Shown: positions 7,346 through 16,456, counted from the first letter of the stretch. The stretch: 52,662 nucleotides of DNA from an uncultured Bacteroidales bacterium (GCA_947074145.1 CAMTOJ010000020.1:1-52662); one strand, 5' to 3'. Notes: generated by a model not told the origin, from the sequence alone. Program-made: numbers and translations.

Positions 7346-8512
7346 ATGAAAAAAATCTATTTTATTGCTCTTGGAGCTATGGTGTTGGCATCATCATGTA
7401 TGAGAGAAAAAAGTCTGAAAGTTACAGTTTCAAACACAATGGATCTTACAAGAACCGATGAAATTATAGAGATTGTTTGGGATGATATAAAGGACCAGAT
7501 TAAACTTAATAACGGAGAGTCATTAATCGTATTAGATGAAAAAGGGCAACAGGTTGCATATCAATTTGTCACATATGGAAAACCTGAGCCGCAGTTGTTG
7601 ATTTTTCCGGTTTCTGTTGCTGCAAATAGCAAAAGTGAATATAAGCTAACAAAAGGGACGCCTGAGAAATTTGATCAATTAGCTGAAGTTAATTTTGTAC
7701 CGCAGCGTAAAGATGATATTTCGTGGGAAAATAATCGTATAGGTTATAGAATGTATGGACCAGCATTGGAGGCTGATCCTAAAAACTCATTTGTTTCAGG
7801 AGGGATAGATATTTGGACGAAATCGACACCCAAACTTGTTACTCAACAATGGTACAAAGATGATTTGGGTGGTGTAAAAAGTTATCATGAGGATCATGGA
7901 GAAGGATTGGATTATTACGCTGTTGGAAAAACAGTAGGAGCAGGAGGGGCAGCTCCTATCATTGGGGATAAAATATTTTATGTATCCCATAATTTTAAAT
8001 CTCATGAAATATTAGATAATGGGCCTTTAAGAGTTGTATTTAAGTTAACATATGCTCCATACCAAGCAGCAGAACAAGAGATAAATGAAACACGTACAAT
8101 ATCTTTGGATGCCGGATCAAATATGAATAAGATCATCGAAGATTATGGTAATATAAAAGAGCCACTGACAATAGGTGCAGGATTTCCATATTATAATAAT
8201 GAAGATGTTGTATTTGATGCACCTCAAGGATATATGGCATATCAGCAACCTGCAGATTCTAAGAATGGAGCTATTTATTTAGGTATCGTATCCGATACTC
8301 CACTTATGGGGCAAACTATTGTTGATAAGCAAATGCTTGCACTGATGAATTATGAAACAGAATATAGTAAAGCCGGCGGAATGATCTATTACTCGGGTGC
8401 AGGTTGGAGTAAAGGCGGATTTCCGACCTTTGATGACTGGAGTTCATATATAAAAGATTTCTCCTTGAAATTGAGAAATCCGTTATTGATAGCTTTAAGT
8501 CAGGAGGAATAA
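7346..8512 (+). CDS. DUF4861 family lipoprotein
   Basis: 388 residues with a lipoprotein signal: hydrophobic stretch then LASSC, Cys18 being the lipidation site. The body matches my memory of DUF4861: SLKVTVSNTMDLTRTDEIIEI near the start, then repeated beta-rich segments such as GIDIWTKSTPK, YHEDHGEGLDYYAVGKT and NGAIYLGIVSD. The family is frequent in Bacteroidota gene sets for uronic-acid polysaccharides, but I know of no firmly established activity. The acidic and His-rich HEDHGEGLDYY segment could be a ligand or metal site. It lies 94 nt behind the kduD-like gene, across a hairpin, in the same operon. Cell location is probably the periplasmic or outer-membrane surface. Confidence 0.75.
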   Translation: MKKIYFIALGAMVLASSCMREKSLKVTVSNTMDLTRTDEIIEIVWDDIKDQIKLNNGESLIVLDEKGQQVAYQFVTYGKPEPQLLIFPVSVAANSKSEYKLTKGTPEKFDQLAEVNFVPQRKDDISWENNRIGYRMYGPALEADPKNSFVSGGIDIWTKSTPKLVTQQWYKDDLGGVKSYHEDHGEGLDYYAVGKTVGAGGAAPIIGDKIFYVSHNFKSHEILDNGPLRVVFKLTYAPYQAAEQEINETRTISLDAGSNMNKIIEDYGNIKEPLTIGAGFPYYNNEDVVFDAPQGYMAYQQPADSKNGAIYLGIVSDTPLMGQTIVDKQMLALMNYETEYSKAGGMIYYSGAGWSKGGFPTFDDWSSYIKDFSLKLRNPLLIALSQEE

Positions 8513-8572
8513 TTTATTGCTATTTGGAAATTAAAAGATTAATTAGCTTAAAAAGATAATTAATTATCATAT

Positions 8573-8612
8573 AAATGAGCTCTGTACAAATTTGTATGGA
8601 GCTCATTTTTTA
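8573..8612 (+). terminator. Rho-independent terminator after the DUF4861 gene
   Basis: AAATGAGCTC pairs with GAGCTCATTT around an inner TACAAA/TTTGTA stem, followed by TTTTTTATTTATT. It closes the kdu-like operon and faces the convergent minus-strand gene. Confidence 0.85.
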
Positions 8613-8644
8613 TTTATTATAAATATTAATAATAAAACGTATTC

Positions 8645-9625
8645 TTATTTTTTAGTATCAAAATATTTTAAGAACTGTATTCTCATCAATCGTTCATCAT
8701 TTTCGGGATTAGATGCATTCAATCTTCCTTTAAAATCGTCAATATTTTCATAATTATGATTTTGCTGCCATTCATAAAGAAAGTTTATTGCAGCTGCAAT
8801 CCAATCATTCCCTTTTTTGTATATAACACTACATACTTCAACTGCTGATGCACCTGCAAGAATCGCTTTTACTATTGCTGCCCCATCACTAACACCTCCG
8901 GAAAGCGCAAAATCTACTTTCTTATTTAAAGCAGAGGAAATAGCTATCCATCTTAAAGGATTTGATAAATCGGCAGAAGTTGTAAAAATATTTCCTTTGG
9001 TATATTCAACCTTTTCAATATCTATATCGGGTTGATACATTCTGTTGAACATTACAATTCCCTTCGCCCCTGCACCATAAAGCATATCACAAAGAGCTAC
9101 AGGATTGGTTAGGTTAGAACCTAGTTTCACAATAATCGGTATCTTTATATTTTTAAATACCTCAGATACGATATTCACATGCTCTTGCTCGAATTCTCCG
9201 AATTTATACTGAACAGAAGATCTAAATCCCATTATATTTAATTCAATTGCATCCGCTCCGGCTTCTTCTATAGTTTTGGCAAACTCTATCCATCCTCCAC
9301 AATCGTAACAGTTAATACTTGCAATAATAGGTATTGAACATAACTGTTTTGATTCACGAATAAGATTTATATAATTCTCAATATTATGTGATCTAATATA
9401 ATTACTCATATAATCATATCCTTCACCAAACTGATCACTATTATCCGATAATGCAGATTCTTGTAGTAGAATATTCTCTTCAAAAAGAGATTTCAGAACT
9501 ATTGCCGCTGCTCCTGACTTTTCGAGAGCCAGATTGTTTTGAGCATTATTTGTTTTTCCCGAACTGGCAATAATAATAGGATTTTGGAGTTTTATTCCCG
9601 CAAATGAACTGTTGAAGATTTCCAT
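8645..9625 (-). CDS. Dihydroorotate dehydrogenase-like protein
   Basis: About 326 residues from the chosen Met at 9625; an upstream in-frame start at 9676 would add 17 residues not typical of the family. The FMN-binding TIM barrel of the PyrD group is clear: FAGIKLQNPIIIASSGKT at the N-terminus, IPIIASINCYDCGGWIEFAK with a Cys in the active-site loop, ADAIELNIMG, IPIIVKLGSN and GGVSDGAAIVKAILAGASAVE. This Bacteroidota subgroup is usually annotated as dihydroorotate dehydrogenase-like because a true pyrD is often encoded elsewhere; whether it makes orotate or acts on another substrate is open. It is divergent from dnaK and has a long perfect inverted repeat upstream (9695-9729). Confidence 0.85.
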   Translation of the reverse strand: MEIFNSSFAGIKLQNPIIIASSGKTNNAQNNLALEKSGAAAIVLKSLFEENILLQESALSDNSDQFGEGYDYMSNYIRSHNIENYINLIRESKQLCSIPIIASINCYDCGGWIEFAKTIEEAGADAIELNIMGFRSSVQYKFGEFEQEHVNIVSEVFKNIKIPIIVKLGSNLTNPVALCDMLYGAGAKGIVMFNRMYQPDIDIEKVEYTKGNIFTTSADLSNPLRWIAISSALNKKVDFALSGGVSDGAAIVKAILAGASAVEVCSVIYKKGNDWIAAAINFLYEWQQNHNYENIDDFKGRLNASNPENDERLMRIQFLKYFDTKK

Positions 9626-9694
9626 ATCATATATTTTTATATTTCTCAAAGCAACTCTAAACCGACTATTTGTCAATATTTACTATTTATAAAT

Positions 9695-9729
9695 GTATAA
9701 CAATCATTTTTTAGGATTGATTGTTATAC
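9695..9729. promoter_or_regulatory. Perfect 12-bp inverted repeat upstream of the DHOD-like gene
   Basis: GTATAACAATCA (9695-9706) and TGATTGTTATAC (9718-9729) are exact reverse complements separated by 11 nt. Neither side has a terminator-like T tract. It lies 70-105 bp upstream of the DHOD-like start codon in the divergent region with dnaK, so it is a regulator site or a 5'-leader hairpin. Confidence 0.6.
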
Positions 9730-9822
9730 TATAGAAGAATTTTCAAAATGATAGTATATAATTATTAGGGAATTCAATAAAGCAATATCAATCACTGAAT
9801 TCATGAAAAATTAAACGTCATT

Positions 9823-9842
9823 ATGTCAGAATTGGCTGACAT
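9823..9842. promoter_or_regulatory. Palindrome ATGTCAG-N6-CTGACAT upstream of dnaK
   Basis: Perfect 7-bp arms with a 6-bp centre, flanked by TGAATTCAT (9796-9804) and ATGAATTCA (9841-9849). A further half-site CTGACA is at 9868-9873. The centre is about 83 bp upstream of the GT of the sigma-54-like -12 element, the distance range used by sigma-54 activators. An operator for a repressor is the alternative. Confidence 0.6.
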
Positions 9843-9901
9843 GAATTCATATTAGAAGAAAAAAACGCTGACAAAAAAACTTTTTTCTAAAAAAAAATGA
9901 T

Positions 9902-9917
9902 TGGCACATCTTTTGTA
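9902..9917 (+). promoter_or_regulatory. Sigma-54-like promoter of dnaK (TGGCAC-N5-TTGTA)
   Basis: TGGCAC at 9902-9907 and TTGTA at 9913-9917 give GG-N10-GT, against the sigma-54 -24/-12 pattern GG-N10-GC. A-rich DNA lies between it and the upstream palindrome. Transcription would start near 9927, leaving a 135-nt leader before dnaK. No TAnnTTTG box is as well placed. Remaining bases of the divergent region show nothing else I can name. Confidence 0.55.
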
Positions 9918-10063
9918 TAATTAAAAGTGAAGTCTCAAAAAAGAGCATCTTTATTGAGTTTATATTAAAGATTCAACAATAGTGACAATCACTAGAAAAA
10001 ATTGAATATTTAATGTATCTCTCAAGTAAACAAGAAATATAAACATTAAAAAATTATACTGAA

Positions 10064-11950
10064 ATGGGAAAAATAATTGGAATCGACTTAGGTACAACCA
10101 ACTCTTGTGTGGCTGTAATGGAAGGTAATACTCCTGTAGTAATCAATAATTCTGAAGGTAGACCAACTACACCTTCTATCGTTGCTTTTGTAGACGGTGG
10201 TGAACGTAGAGTAGGTGAACCTGCAAAACGTCAGGCTGTGACCAACCCAACAAGAACAATCAATTCCATCAAAAGATTCATGGGTGAAAATTGTGATCAG
10301 GTAAAAAATGAGATCCCACGTGTCCCTTATACTGTAGTATGTAACGAAGCAAATCAACCACGTGTTGAAGTTGACGGTCGTACTTATTCCCCACAAGAAA
10401 TCTCTGCAATGATTCTACAGAAAATGAAAAAAACTGCAGAAGATTACCTTGGACAGGAAGTAACTGAAGCGGTTATTACTGTTCCTGCATATTTTAACGA
10501 TGCACAACGCCAAGCAACTAAGGAAGCCGGCGAAATTGCAGGACTTACAGTTCGTCGTATTGTTAATGAGCCAACTGCCGCTGCTTTGGCATATGGTCTT
10601 GATAAGACCACAAAAGATATGAAGATCGCTGTATTTGACTTAGGTGGTGGTACATTTGATATTTCAATCCTTGAACTTGGAGACGGCGTTTTTGAAGTTA
10701 AATCTACAGATGGTGATACTCATCTTGGTGGTGATGATTTCGACCATGTTATCGTAGACTGGTTAGCTGCTGAATTTGAAAAAGAAGAAGGTATTGATAT
10801 TCGTAAAGATCCTATGGCTTTACAACGTCTTAGAGAGGCTGCTGAAAAGGCAAAGATTGAGCTTTCCTCTACAACAACAACAGAGATCAATCTTCCATAT
10901 ATAATGCCTGTTAATGGTATACCTAAGCATCTTGTAAAAACACTTACTCGTGCAAAATTTGAGCAACTTGCAGATTCTTTGATTAAAGCAACAATTGAAC
11001 CTTGTCGCCGTGCTCTTAAAAATGCAGGTGTTTCAACTTCTCAGATAGATGAAGTTATACTTGTTGGTGGTTCTACTCGTATACCTGCAGTTCAGGCTGA
11101 AGTAGAAAAATTCTTTGGTAAAGCTCCATCAAAAAATGTAAATCCTGATGAAGTTGTTGCAGTAGGTGCTGCTATCCAAGGTGCTGTATTAAGTGGGGAT
11201 GTTAAAGATGTATTATTACTTGACGTTACGCCTCTTTCTCTTGGTATTGAAACCCTTGGAGGTGTTATGACTAAACTTATTGAGTCTAATACAACAATTC
11301 CTACTCGTAAATCTGAAGTATTCTCTACAGCAGTTGATAATCAACCTTCAGTAGAAATTCATGTTCTTCAGGGAGAACGTCCAATGGCAAAAGATAATAA
11401 GACTATCGGTCGTTTCCATCTTGATGGTCTTCCTGCAGCTCAGCGTGGAGTTCCTCAGATTGAAGTAACATTCGATATCGATGCGAACGGTATTCTTCAT
11501 GTTTCTGCTAAAGATAAAGGAACAGGTAAAGAGCAATCTATACGTATTGAAGCATCTAGCGGACTTACTGAGACTGAAATTCAACGAATGAAAGAAGAGG
11601 CAGCTGCTAATGCTGATGCTGATAAAGCAGAAAAAGAAAAGATTGATAAACTAAATCAGGCGGATAGTTTAATTTTCCAAACTGAAAAACAACTTACTGA
11701 TTTAGGTGATAAACTTCCTGCAGATAAAAAAGCAGCTATCGAATCTGCACTTGGTAAACTGAAGGATGCACATAAATCTCAGGATATTCCTGCTATAGAT
11801 GCGGCTTCAGGTGAGTTGAATAGTGTACTTCAGTCTGCAGCTCAGGATATTTATGGAGCACAGCAAGGAGCTCAACAAGGTCCTTCAAATCCTGGTCCTG
11901 ATAACAATGACGGAGGTGTAACTGATGTTGATTTCGAAGAAGTAAAATAA
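10064..11950 (+). CDS. dnaK: Molecular chaperone DnaK (Hsp70)
   Basis: 628 residues, close to the usual 635-640. The actin-like ATPase domain occupies about 1-375 ([42 protein letters not shown]). The substrate-binding domain follows ([19 protein letters not shown], then the lid helices to about 590), and the tail is Gln/Gly/Asn-rich, ending in DVDFEEVK, a typical DnaK end related to EEVD. It is an ATP-driven chaperone working with DnaJ and GrpE, neither of which is in this window. It is monocistronic between a sigma-54-like promoter and a strong terminator. Codon choice is less AT-extreme than its neighbours, as usual for highly expressed genes. Confidence 0.99.
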   Translation: MGKIIGIDLGTTNSCVAVMEGNTPVVINNSEGRPTTPSIVAFVDGGERRVGEPAKRQAVTNPTRTINSIKRFMGENCDQVKNEIPRVPYTVVCNEANQPRVEVDGRTYSPQEISAMILQKMKKTAEDYLGQEVTEAVITVPAYFNDAQRQATKEAGEIAGLTVRRIVNEPTAAALAYGLDKTTKDMKIAVFDLGGGTFDISILELGDGVFEVKSTDGDTHLGGDDFDHVIVDWLAAEFEKEEGIDIRKDPMALQRLREAAEKAKIELSSTTTTEINLPYIMPVNGIPKHLVKTLTRAKFEQLADSLIKATIEPCRRALKNAGVSTSQIDEVILVGGSTRIPAVQAEVEKFFGKAPSKNVNPDEVVAVGAAIQGAVLSGDVKDVLLLDVTPLSLGIETLGGVMTKLIESNTTIPTRKSEVFSTAVDNQPSVEIHVLQGERPMAKDNKTIGRFHLDGLPAAQRGVPQIEVTFDIDANGILHVSAKDKGTGKEQSIRIEASSGLTETEIQRMKEEAAANADADKAEKEKIDKLNQADSLIFQTEKQLTDLGDKLPADKKAAIESALGKLKDAHKSQDIPAIDAASGELNSVLQSAAQDIYGAQQGAQQGPSNPGPDNNDGGVTDVDFEEVK

Positions 11951-11964
11951 GAATTAAAAATACA

Positions 11965-12004
11965 AATAAGAAAAGGCGCTAAATTTTTAGCGCCTTTTCT
12001 TATT
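11965..12004 (+). terminator. Rho-independent terminator of dnaK
   Basis: AATAAGAAAAGGCGCTA (11965-11981) pairs perfectly with 11988-12004 around a short AT loop; TTTTCTTATT follows the GC core. The A-rich upstream arm could make it work in both directions. The 260 bp beyond it to the next gene hold nothing I can identify. Confidence 0.9.
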
Positions 12005-12265
12005 TAATATGTAAAATATTGATTTGCATTAATTGGAAGGTTATTTCTATCTCGTTACAATTTGTAATACATAGACAACCCATTGTAGTATAAAAGAAAT
12101 AACAATTTTGCAATGTTTGAAATTAAACTTTGTAAATATTGAAATAAAACCAACTATGATGTAGTTTTTTTGGATAGGACAAAATATAAACAGCATCAGA
12201 CATATTTTATCTTTCAATAAAATAGATGATAATATGGATAGAATTTTGAGGGTGATTAATAATTA

Positions 12266-13378
12266 TTATTCATTCATTGGATATAGAATAGGAATTTTCA
12301 AATAGAAAGATGTTCCCTCTTTTTCATTAGATTCGTACCATGCTTTTCCTTTAAGAAAATTTTCTCCAAGAAGTTTGATGCTATATGTTCCTATACCGCG
12401 ACCTTTACCTTTGGTTGAATAACCGTAAGTGAAAATATAAGGAAATACGTCAGGGGAAATTTCTCCTGGATTTCTTACCTCAAATACAATATCAGAAAGA
12501 AGTTTTGTTATAATAACATGAACTGTTTCCCCTTCACATATTGCTTCTAAGGCATTTTTTATCATATTTATTAGAGTCCTTTCAAGCAATTTGCGATCGG
12601 ATTCGAAAATGAAATCATTTTTTATATGAAAATTTATCTCTTTACCTGATTTGCTTGGATGGAAATTAAATATATCTGTTATTTCTTCAATAAGTTCATT
12701 TATATCTATTTCAGATATCTCTGTGTCAAGACTATTTTCTTCTGCCTTTGATATCTCTCTATGAGATATAATCTCATCAAGTACCTGAGAAGATATCTGT
12801 TTTACAGTATTTATATGATTGCGAATTTCTTGTGTTTCATAGGTTGAAATAACCCCTAAATAAGCGTCAAGACTTCCTGCTAGATTTATGAGATCATGAA
12901 AGAAAACACTTTCCATAAGATCTTTTTTCTTTCTGTCTGTAATATCGATTGTTGTAATAGACACAAAGCTTTGATTCTCAAAAAAGAAAGGAGTTGCTGT
13001 AACTAATAAAGCAGTCATTTTATTGTTGACATTATTAATTATCGATTCTTTCTGTATAGGTATTTGTTCTTCTAGGGCTTCGACAATACAATTGCGGAAG
13101 TTGCAATATCTACACTTTGAATGTGTACCACATCCTGACTTTTTAGTTCCGGCATTAACGCATTGAAAGATATCTCCGGGACGTAAGTTCTCAACATCTA
13201 AATTAATATCTATGTTACAACTGCGTCTGAATGCTTCATTGCAATAAATAATTTCTGCACGATTGTTAGTAATCAGGTAAGAAGTAGATATGGCATCGAG
13301 AACATCAGAAGCCTCATGAAGGCGTCTGACAGCGTTATTTTTTAATATTCGATTTTGCTGAAGTTTGGAATTACACAT
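12266..13378 (-). CDS. PAS-domain sensor histidine kinase with cysteine cluster
   Basis: 370 residues, no membrane segment, so a soluble sensor. A PAS domain covers about 25-148 (ISTSYLITNNRAEIIYCNEAF to ITTIDITDRK). Inside it is a Cys cluster, C73, C83, C89, C92 and C97 (SGCGTHSKCRYCNFRNC), resembling Cys-rich PAS domains I remember from anaerobes and able in principle to hold a metal or Fe-S centre. The H-box is FFHDLINLAGSL with His161 as phosphate acceptor; the ATPase shows an N-box NMIKNALEA (271-279) and a G-box GKGRGIGTYSIKLL. The usual DxG of the G1 box is RNPGEI. No response regulator is adjacent, so it is an orphan kinase. Redox or metal sensing is inference. Confidence 0.9.
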   Translation of the reverse strand: MCNSKLQQNRILKNNAVRRLHEASDVLDAISTSYLITNNRAEIIYCNEAFRRSCNIDINLDVENLRPGDIFQCVNAGTKKSGCGTHSKCRYCNFRNCIVEALEEQIPIQKESIINNVNNKMTALLVTATPFFFENQSFVSITTIDITDRKKKDLMESVFFHDLINLAGSLDAYLGVISTYETQEIRNHINTVKQISSQVLDEIISHREISKAEENSLDTEISEIDINELIEEITDIFNFHPSKSGKEINFHIKNDFIFESDRKLLERTLINMIKNALEAICEGETVHVIITKLLSDIVFEVRNPGEISPDVFPYIFTYGYSTKGKGRGIGTYSIKLLGENFLKGKAWYESNEKEGTSFYLKIPILYPMNE

Positions 13379-13468
13379 CTAAATCATCTCAAGATTAATG
13401 GAAATATTCTTTTGAGATAAAATTAATATATTTTTTCAACTGAAGTAGTGAAATCTGTGTGTTTAAAT

Positions 13469-14521
13469 CTATTTATAATAATAATTCACAATTATATTGA
13501 TAACTTCACCATAATTTTTTCTTCCTGAAGGAATATTATTATTCTTTAGATAAAATTCATAAATGAAGTTTTGTATATCTCCAATTCGATCACTATATAA
13601 TTCATTCCAGTGAGAATATTTTTGTTGTAGCAGAGTTATTATTTGAGGATCTATTTTCGAAATAAACTCATTATATTCATCCTTGTTATAATGAGTTTTT
13701 GCATCCCGTAATACATATGGTAAGATTGAAAAATAACCACTAAAACGAATCTCTTTTAGATTAGATTCAGTCGTTAATACATAAGCTAAAAAATTAGCTT
13801 CAGCTTCAGAAGTAATACCAAGCAGATGTGAAATTTCATGAGAAATCAATGCTGGTATTTCAAAAGGAAGTGATTTTGATGATATATGAGCTTCCGCAAA
13901 GAAGGGTCCATAATATCCTCTTATTCCCATTTTTGCATATATCCCAGAGAAGAGAATATCTTTAGTTTCAAACTTTCTTATTTGTGTAGGTATACCTAAT
14001 TCAGGTGCCTTAAGAGCTATCATTTCTGAAATATTTTCATTTATGGTTTTTTTATCATATGATAATTGTTCAGGTAAATTATTATTTAGATTGTTGATAT
14101 AATCAATAATGAAATTATCAAAATCTTGTTCTGTGAAAGTTTTATTCAATTCGTTTCTTTTGGTAATGCCCAAAGAAAAATAATTAATACCCCAACATAA
14201 ATAAAAAAATATGTAGCACCACATAAGGGTTTGTATTATAATTATGACTCCTTTAAGTCTTTTGCCTGCAATAAATATTATTTTATATAGTTGAAATAAA
14301 ATAAAAACTATTATTAATATTAATGAAACATCATAAATTGAAAAGGGCAGAACTGCTGAAATTGAGTAAAGTAATTTTGATAGATAAGGATATATGTATT
14401 GATTATAGAATTCGCAAAAACAAGATATTCGTTTTGTAACCTCTATTATGATAATAATAATAATAGGTAATAAGAATTTAGATAAAAAAAATGATATCTT
14501 AGAAATGTAATTATATTTCAT
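13469..14521 (-). CDS. DUF3810 membrane protein, probable zinc metalloprotease fold
   Basis: About 350 residues from the ATG at 14521. A TTG start at 14554 lies upstream of the -7 box at 14542-14549, which decides the start. Three or four hydrophobic segments fill the N-terminal third (IIIIIIIEV, VSLILIIVFILFQLY, VIIIIQTLMWCYIFFYLCWG). The C-terminal two thirds carry HEISH (residues 239-243 counted from the TTG) followed by TSEAEANFLAY, the arrangement of zincin metallopeptidases with a downstream Glu ligand. The family is a Bacteroidota-specific DUF3810 group with no settled substrate. It may process envelope proteins; this is inference from the fold only. Confidence 0.82.
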   Translation of the reverse strand: MKYNYISKISFFLSKFLLPIIIIIIIEVTKRISCFCEFYNQYIYPYLSKLLYSISAVLPFSIYDVSLILIIVFILFQLYKIIFIAGKRLKGVIIIIQTLMWCYIFFYLCWGINYFSLGITKRNELNKTFTEQDFDNFIIDYINNLNNNLPEQLSYDKKTINENISEMIALKAPELGIPTQIRKFETKDILFSGIYAKMGIRGYYGPFFAEAHISSKSLPFEIPALISHEISHLLGITSEAEANFLAYVLTTESNLKEIRFSGYFSILPYVLRDAKTHYNKDEYNEFISKIDPQIITLLQQKYSHWNELYSDRIGDIQNFIYEFYLKNNNIPSGRKNYGEVINIIVNYYYK

Positions 14522-14541
14522 TATTGATAATAGCTTATACT

Positions 14542-14549
14542 CAAAAGTA
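14542..14549 (-). promoter_or_regulatory. -7 promoter box (TACTTTTG) of the DUF3810 gene
   Basis: Read on the minus strand the box is TACTTTTG, matching TAnnTTTG, about 21 nt before the ATG at 14521. It places the transcript start inside the longer reading frame and so favours the shorter protein. Confidence 0.5.
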
Positions 14550-14582
14550 AACAAAAGAAAGGGTAGGGTATATAAAGGTTTG

Positions 14583-14622
14583 AAAAAAGGCTTAATGAAG
14601 ATAGATTCATTAAGCCTCTTTT
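14583..14622 (-). terminator. Terminator downstream of rimM
   Basis: AGGCTTAATGAA and TTCATTAAGCCT form a 12-bp stem with a 6-nt loop and poly-T on both strands. On the minus strand it follows the rimM stop codon directly, ending the murA-rimM unit. Confidence 0.85.
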
Positions 14623-14623
14623 T

Positions 14624-15142
14624 TTATATTAATCCTTCCGGTAAATCAAGAATAATTATTTTTTCTTCTTCATTTATATTTTTTATAAATGAATCAACAG
14701 CGGGAATAAGTATCGGATCATCATCTGTTTCATTGTTGATAATAAATAAAACATTAGCTGTAGAATCGTCAACATCGGAGATATATCCTAAATAATTCCC
14801 ATTATTTTCGAATACTTTGAAATTTAGAAAGAAGTCTTTGCCTATTGTTGAGTCTTCTTCTTTATTAATATATATTTTCGGATAATATATATCAATATTA
14901 GTAAACATTTTTGCATCGTCAGAAGATTCAATATCGATTAATTTCATAAAACCAGTTGTGGCTGTTTTGAAACGATACTCCTCAATGAAAAAAGGAACAT
15001 AAATACCGTCAATATTGCAGACAATATAAGGTGTTTCCGAATTGTCGAAAATATCATTAATCAAAGTAAAAGATATTTCTCCTTGAAGTGCATGAGGCTT
15101 GTTGAATTGTCCAATCTTAATTATTTCGTCTCTTTTTATCAT
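14624..15142 (-). CDS. rimM: 16S rRNA processing protein RimM
   Basis: 172 residues, the normal RimM length. The N-terminal domain opens with IIKIGQFNKPHALQGEI, the family signature, and the C-terminal PRC-barrel part ends with IPAVDSFIKNIN and LDLPEGLI. RimM binds ribosomal protein S19 in the 30S head and helps late 16S rRNA maturation. It lies 3 nt behind murA, a pairing seen in many Bacteroidota, and shares its terminator. The sequence between the two conserved domains is fairly diverged. Confidence 0.95.
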   Translation of the reverse strand: MIKRDEIIKIGQFNKPHALQGEISFTLINDIFDNSETPYIVCNIDGIYVPFFIEEYRFKTATTGFMKLIDIESSDDAKMFTNIDIYYPKIYINKEEDSTIGKDFFLNFKVFENNGNYLGYISDVDDSTANVLFIINNETDDDPILIPAVDSFIKNINEEEKIIILDLPEGLI

Positions 15143-15145
15143 TTG

Positions 15146-16456
15146 CTAATAATCTATTCTTGTAATTTTTGCTCCAATATCATTTAATCTTTTGTCTATA
15201 TTTTGATAACCGCGGTCAATCTGATCTATATTATGGATTGTGCTAGTGCCTTCAGCGGACATCGCTGCAATAAGTAAAGCTATACCGGCACGTATATCCG
15301 GAGATGACATCGTAGCGCCTCTTAGTTTTATTTTATTGTCCAGTCCTATAACAGTAGCTCTATGAGGATCGCAGAGAATTATTTGTGCACCCATGTCTAT
15401 CAACTTATCAACGAAGAACAATCTACTTTCAAACATTTTTTGGTGAATCAAAACACTTCCTTTTGCCTGTGTAGCAGTTACAAGAATAACACTAAGTAGG
15501 TCAGGAGTTAGCCCTGGCCAAGGAGCATCGGCTATATTCATTATTGATCCATCAATAAAAGATTCTATTGTATAGTTTTCATGAGGCGGTATATACATGT
15601 CATTTCCAATTTGACCTATTGTTATACCAAGTTTTCTAAAACTATCCGGTATTATTCCGAGATTTTCAAAAGAAACATTTTTTATAGTTATCTCAGATCC
15701 CGTCATAGCTGCCATTCCTATAAAACTCCCAACTTCTATCATGTCAGGTAATATTCTGTGTTTTGCAGCTCCAAGAGTATCAACTCCTTTTATTTGAATT
15801 AGATTGGACCCTATTCCCGAGATATTAGCCCCCATCATTTTTAGCATATTGCATAGTTGCTGTATATATGGTTCGCATGCTGCATTATAGATTGTTGTTT
15901 CTCCTTCTGCAAGAACGGCAGCCATTACAACATTGGCAGTACCGGTAACTGAAGCTTCGTCTAAAAGCATGTAAGTTCCTTTTAATCTATCTGCTGAAAT
16001 CTCGAATATTTGTTTCTCAGAATTATAGTTGAATGAAGCACCAAGTTTTTGAAGGCCCAAGAAGTGTGTGTCTAATCTTCTTCGTCCTATCTTGTCTCCT
16101 CCGGGTTTAGCCAGCATGGCATATCCAAAACGAGCAACAAGAGGACCTATAAGCATTACAGAACCTCTTAAAGATGTACATTTAAAAAGAAAAGATTCTG
16201 ATTTTATATAATCAAGGTTTATATCATCTGCTTTAAATGAATAAGTATTAGGATTTAATTTATTCACTTTTACTCCCATGTCGCGAAGTAATTGAATAAG
16301 ATTGTTTACATCAAGAATATCGGGGATATTTTCTATTATAACTTCTTCCGGAGAAAGCAAAGTTGCACATATAACCTGGAGAGCTTCATTTTTAGCGCCT
16401 TGAGGTTCTAAAATGCCTTGCATTTTATGACCTCCTTCAATAACGAATGATGACAT
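15146..16456 (-). CDS. murA: UDP-N-acetylglucosamine 1-carboxyvinyltransferase MurA
   Basis: 436 residues, full length, with two EPSP-synthase-like domains. It transfers enolpyruvate from PEP to UDP-GlcNAc, the first committed step of peptidoglycan synthesis. Lys22 and Asn23 (GAKNEA) are present. The catalytic loop reads LAKPGGDKIGRRRLDTH, with Asp121 where E. coli has Cys115 (PGGCTIGARP). That Cys is the residue alkylated by fosfomycin, so the enzyme should be intrinsically insensitive; Asp at this position is known from mycobacteria and Chlamydia. It is first in a two-gene unit with rimM. Confidence 0.97.
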   Translation of the reverse strand: MSSFVIEGGHKMQGILEPQGAKNEALQVICATLLSPEEVIIENIPDILDVNNLIQLLRDMGVKVNKLNPNTYSFKADDINLDYIKSESFLFKCTSLRGSVMLIGPLVARFGYAMLAKPGGDKIGRRRLDTHFLGLQKLGASFNYNSEKQIFEISADRLKGTYMLLDEASVTGTANVVMAAVLAEGETTIYNAACEPYIQQLCNMLKMMGANISGIGSNLIQIKGVDTLGAAKHRILPDMIEVGSFIGMAAMTGSEITIKNVSFENLGIIPDSFRKLGITIGQIGNDMYIPPHENYTIESFIDGSIMNIADAPWPGLTPDLLSVILVTATQAKGSVLIHQKMFESRLFFVDKLIDMGAQIILCDPHRATVIGLDNKIKLRGATMSSPDIRAGIALLIAAMSAEGTSTIHNIDQIDRGYQNIDKRLNDIGAKITRIDY

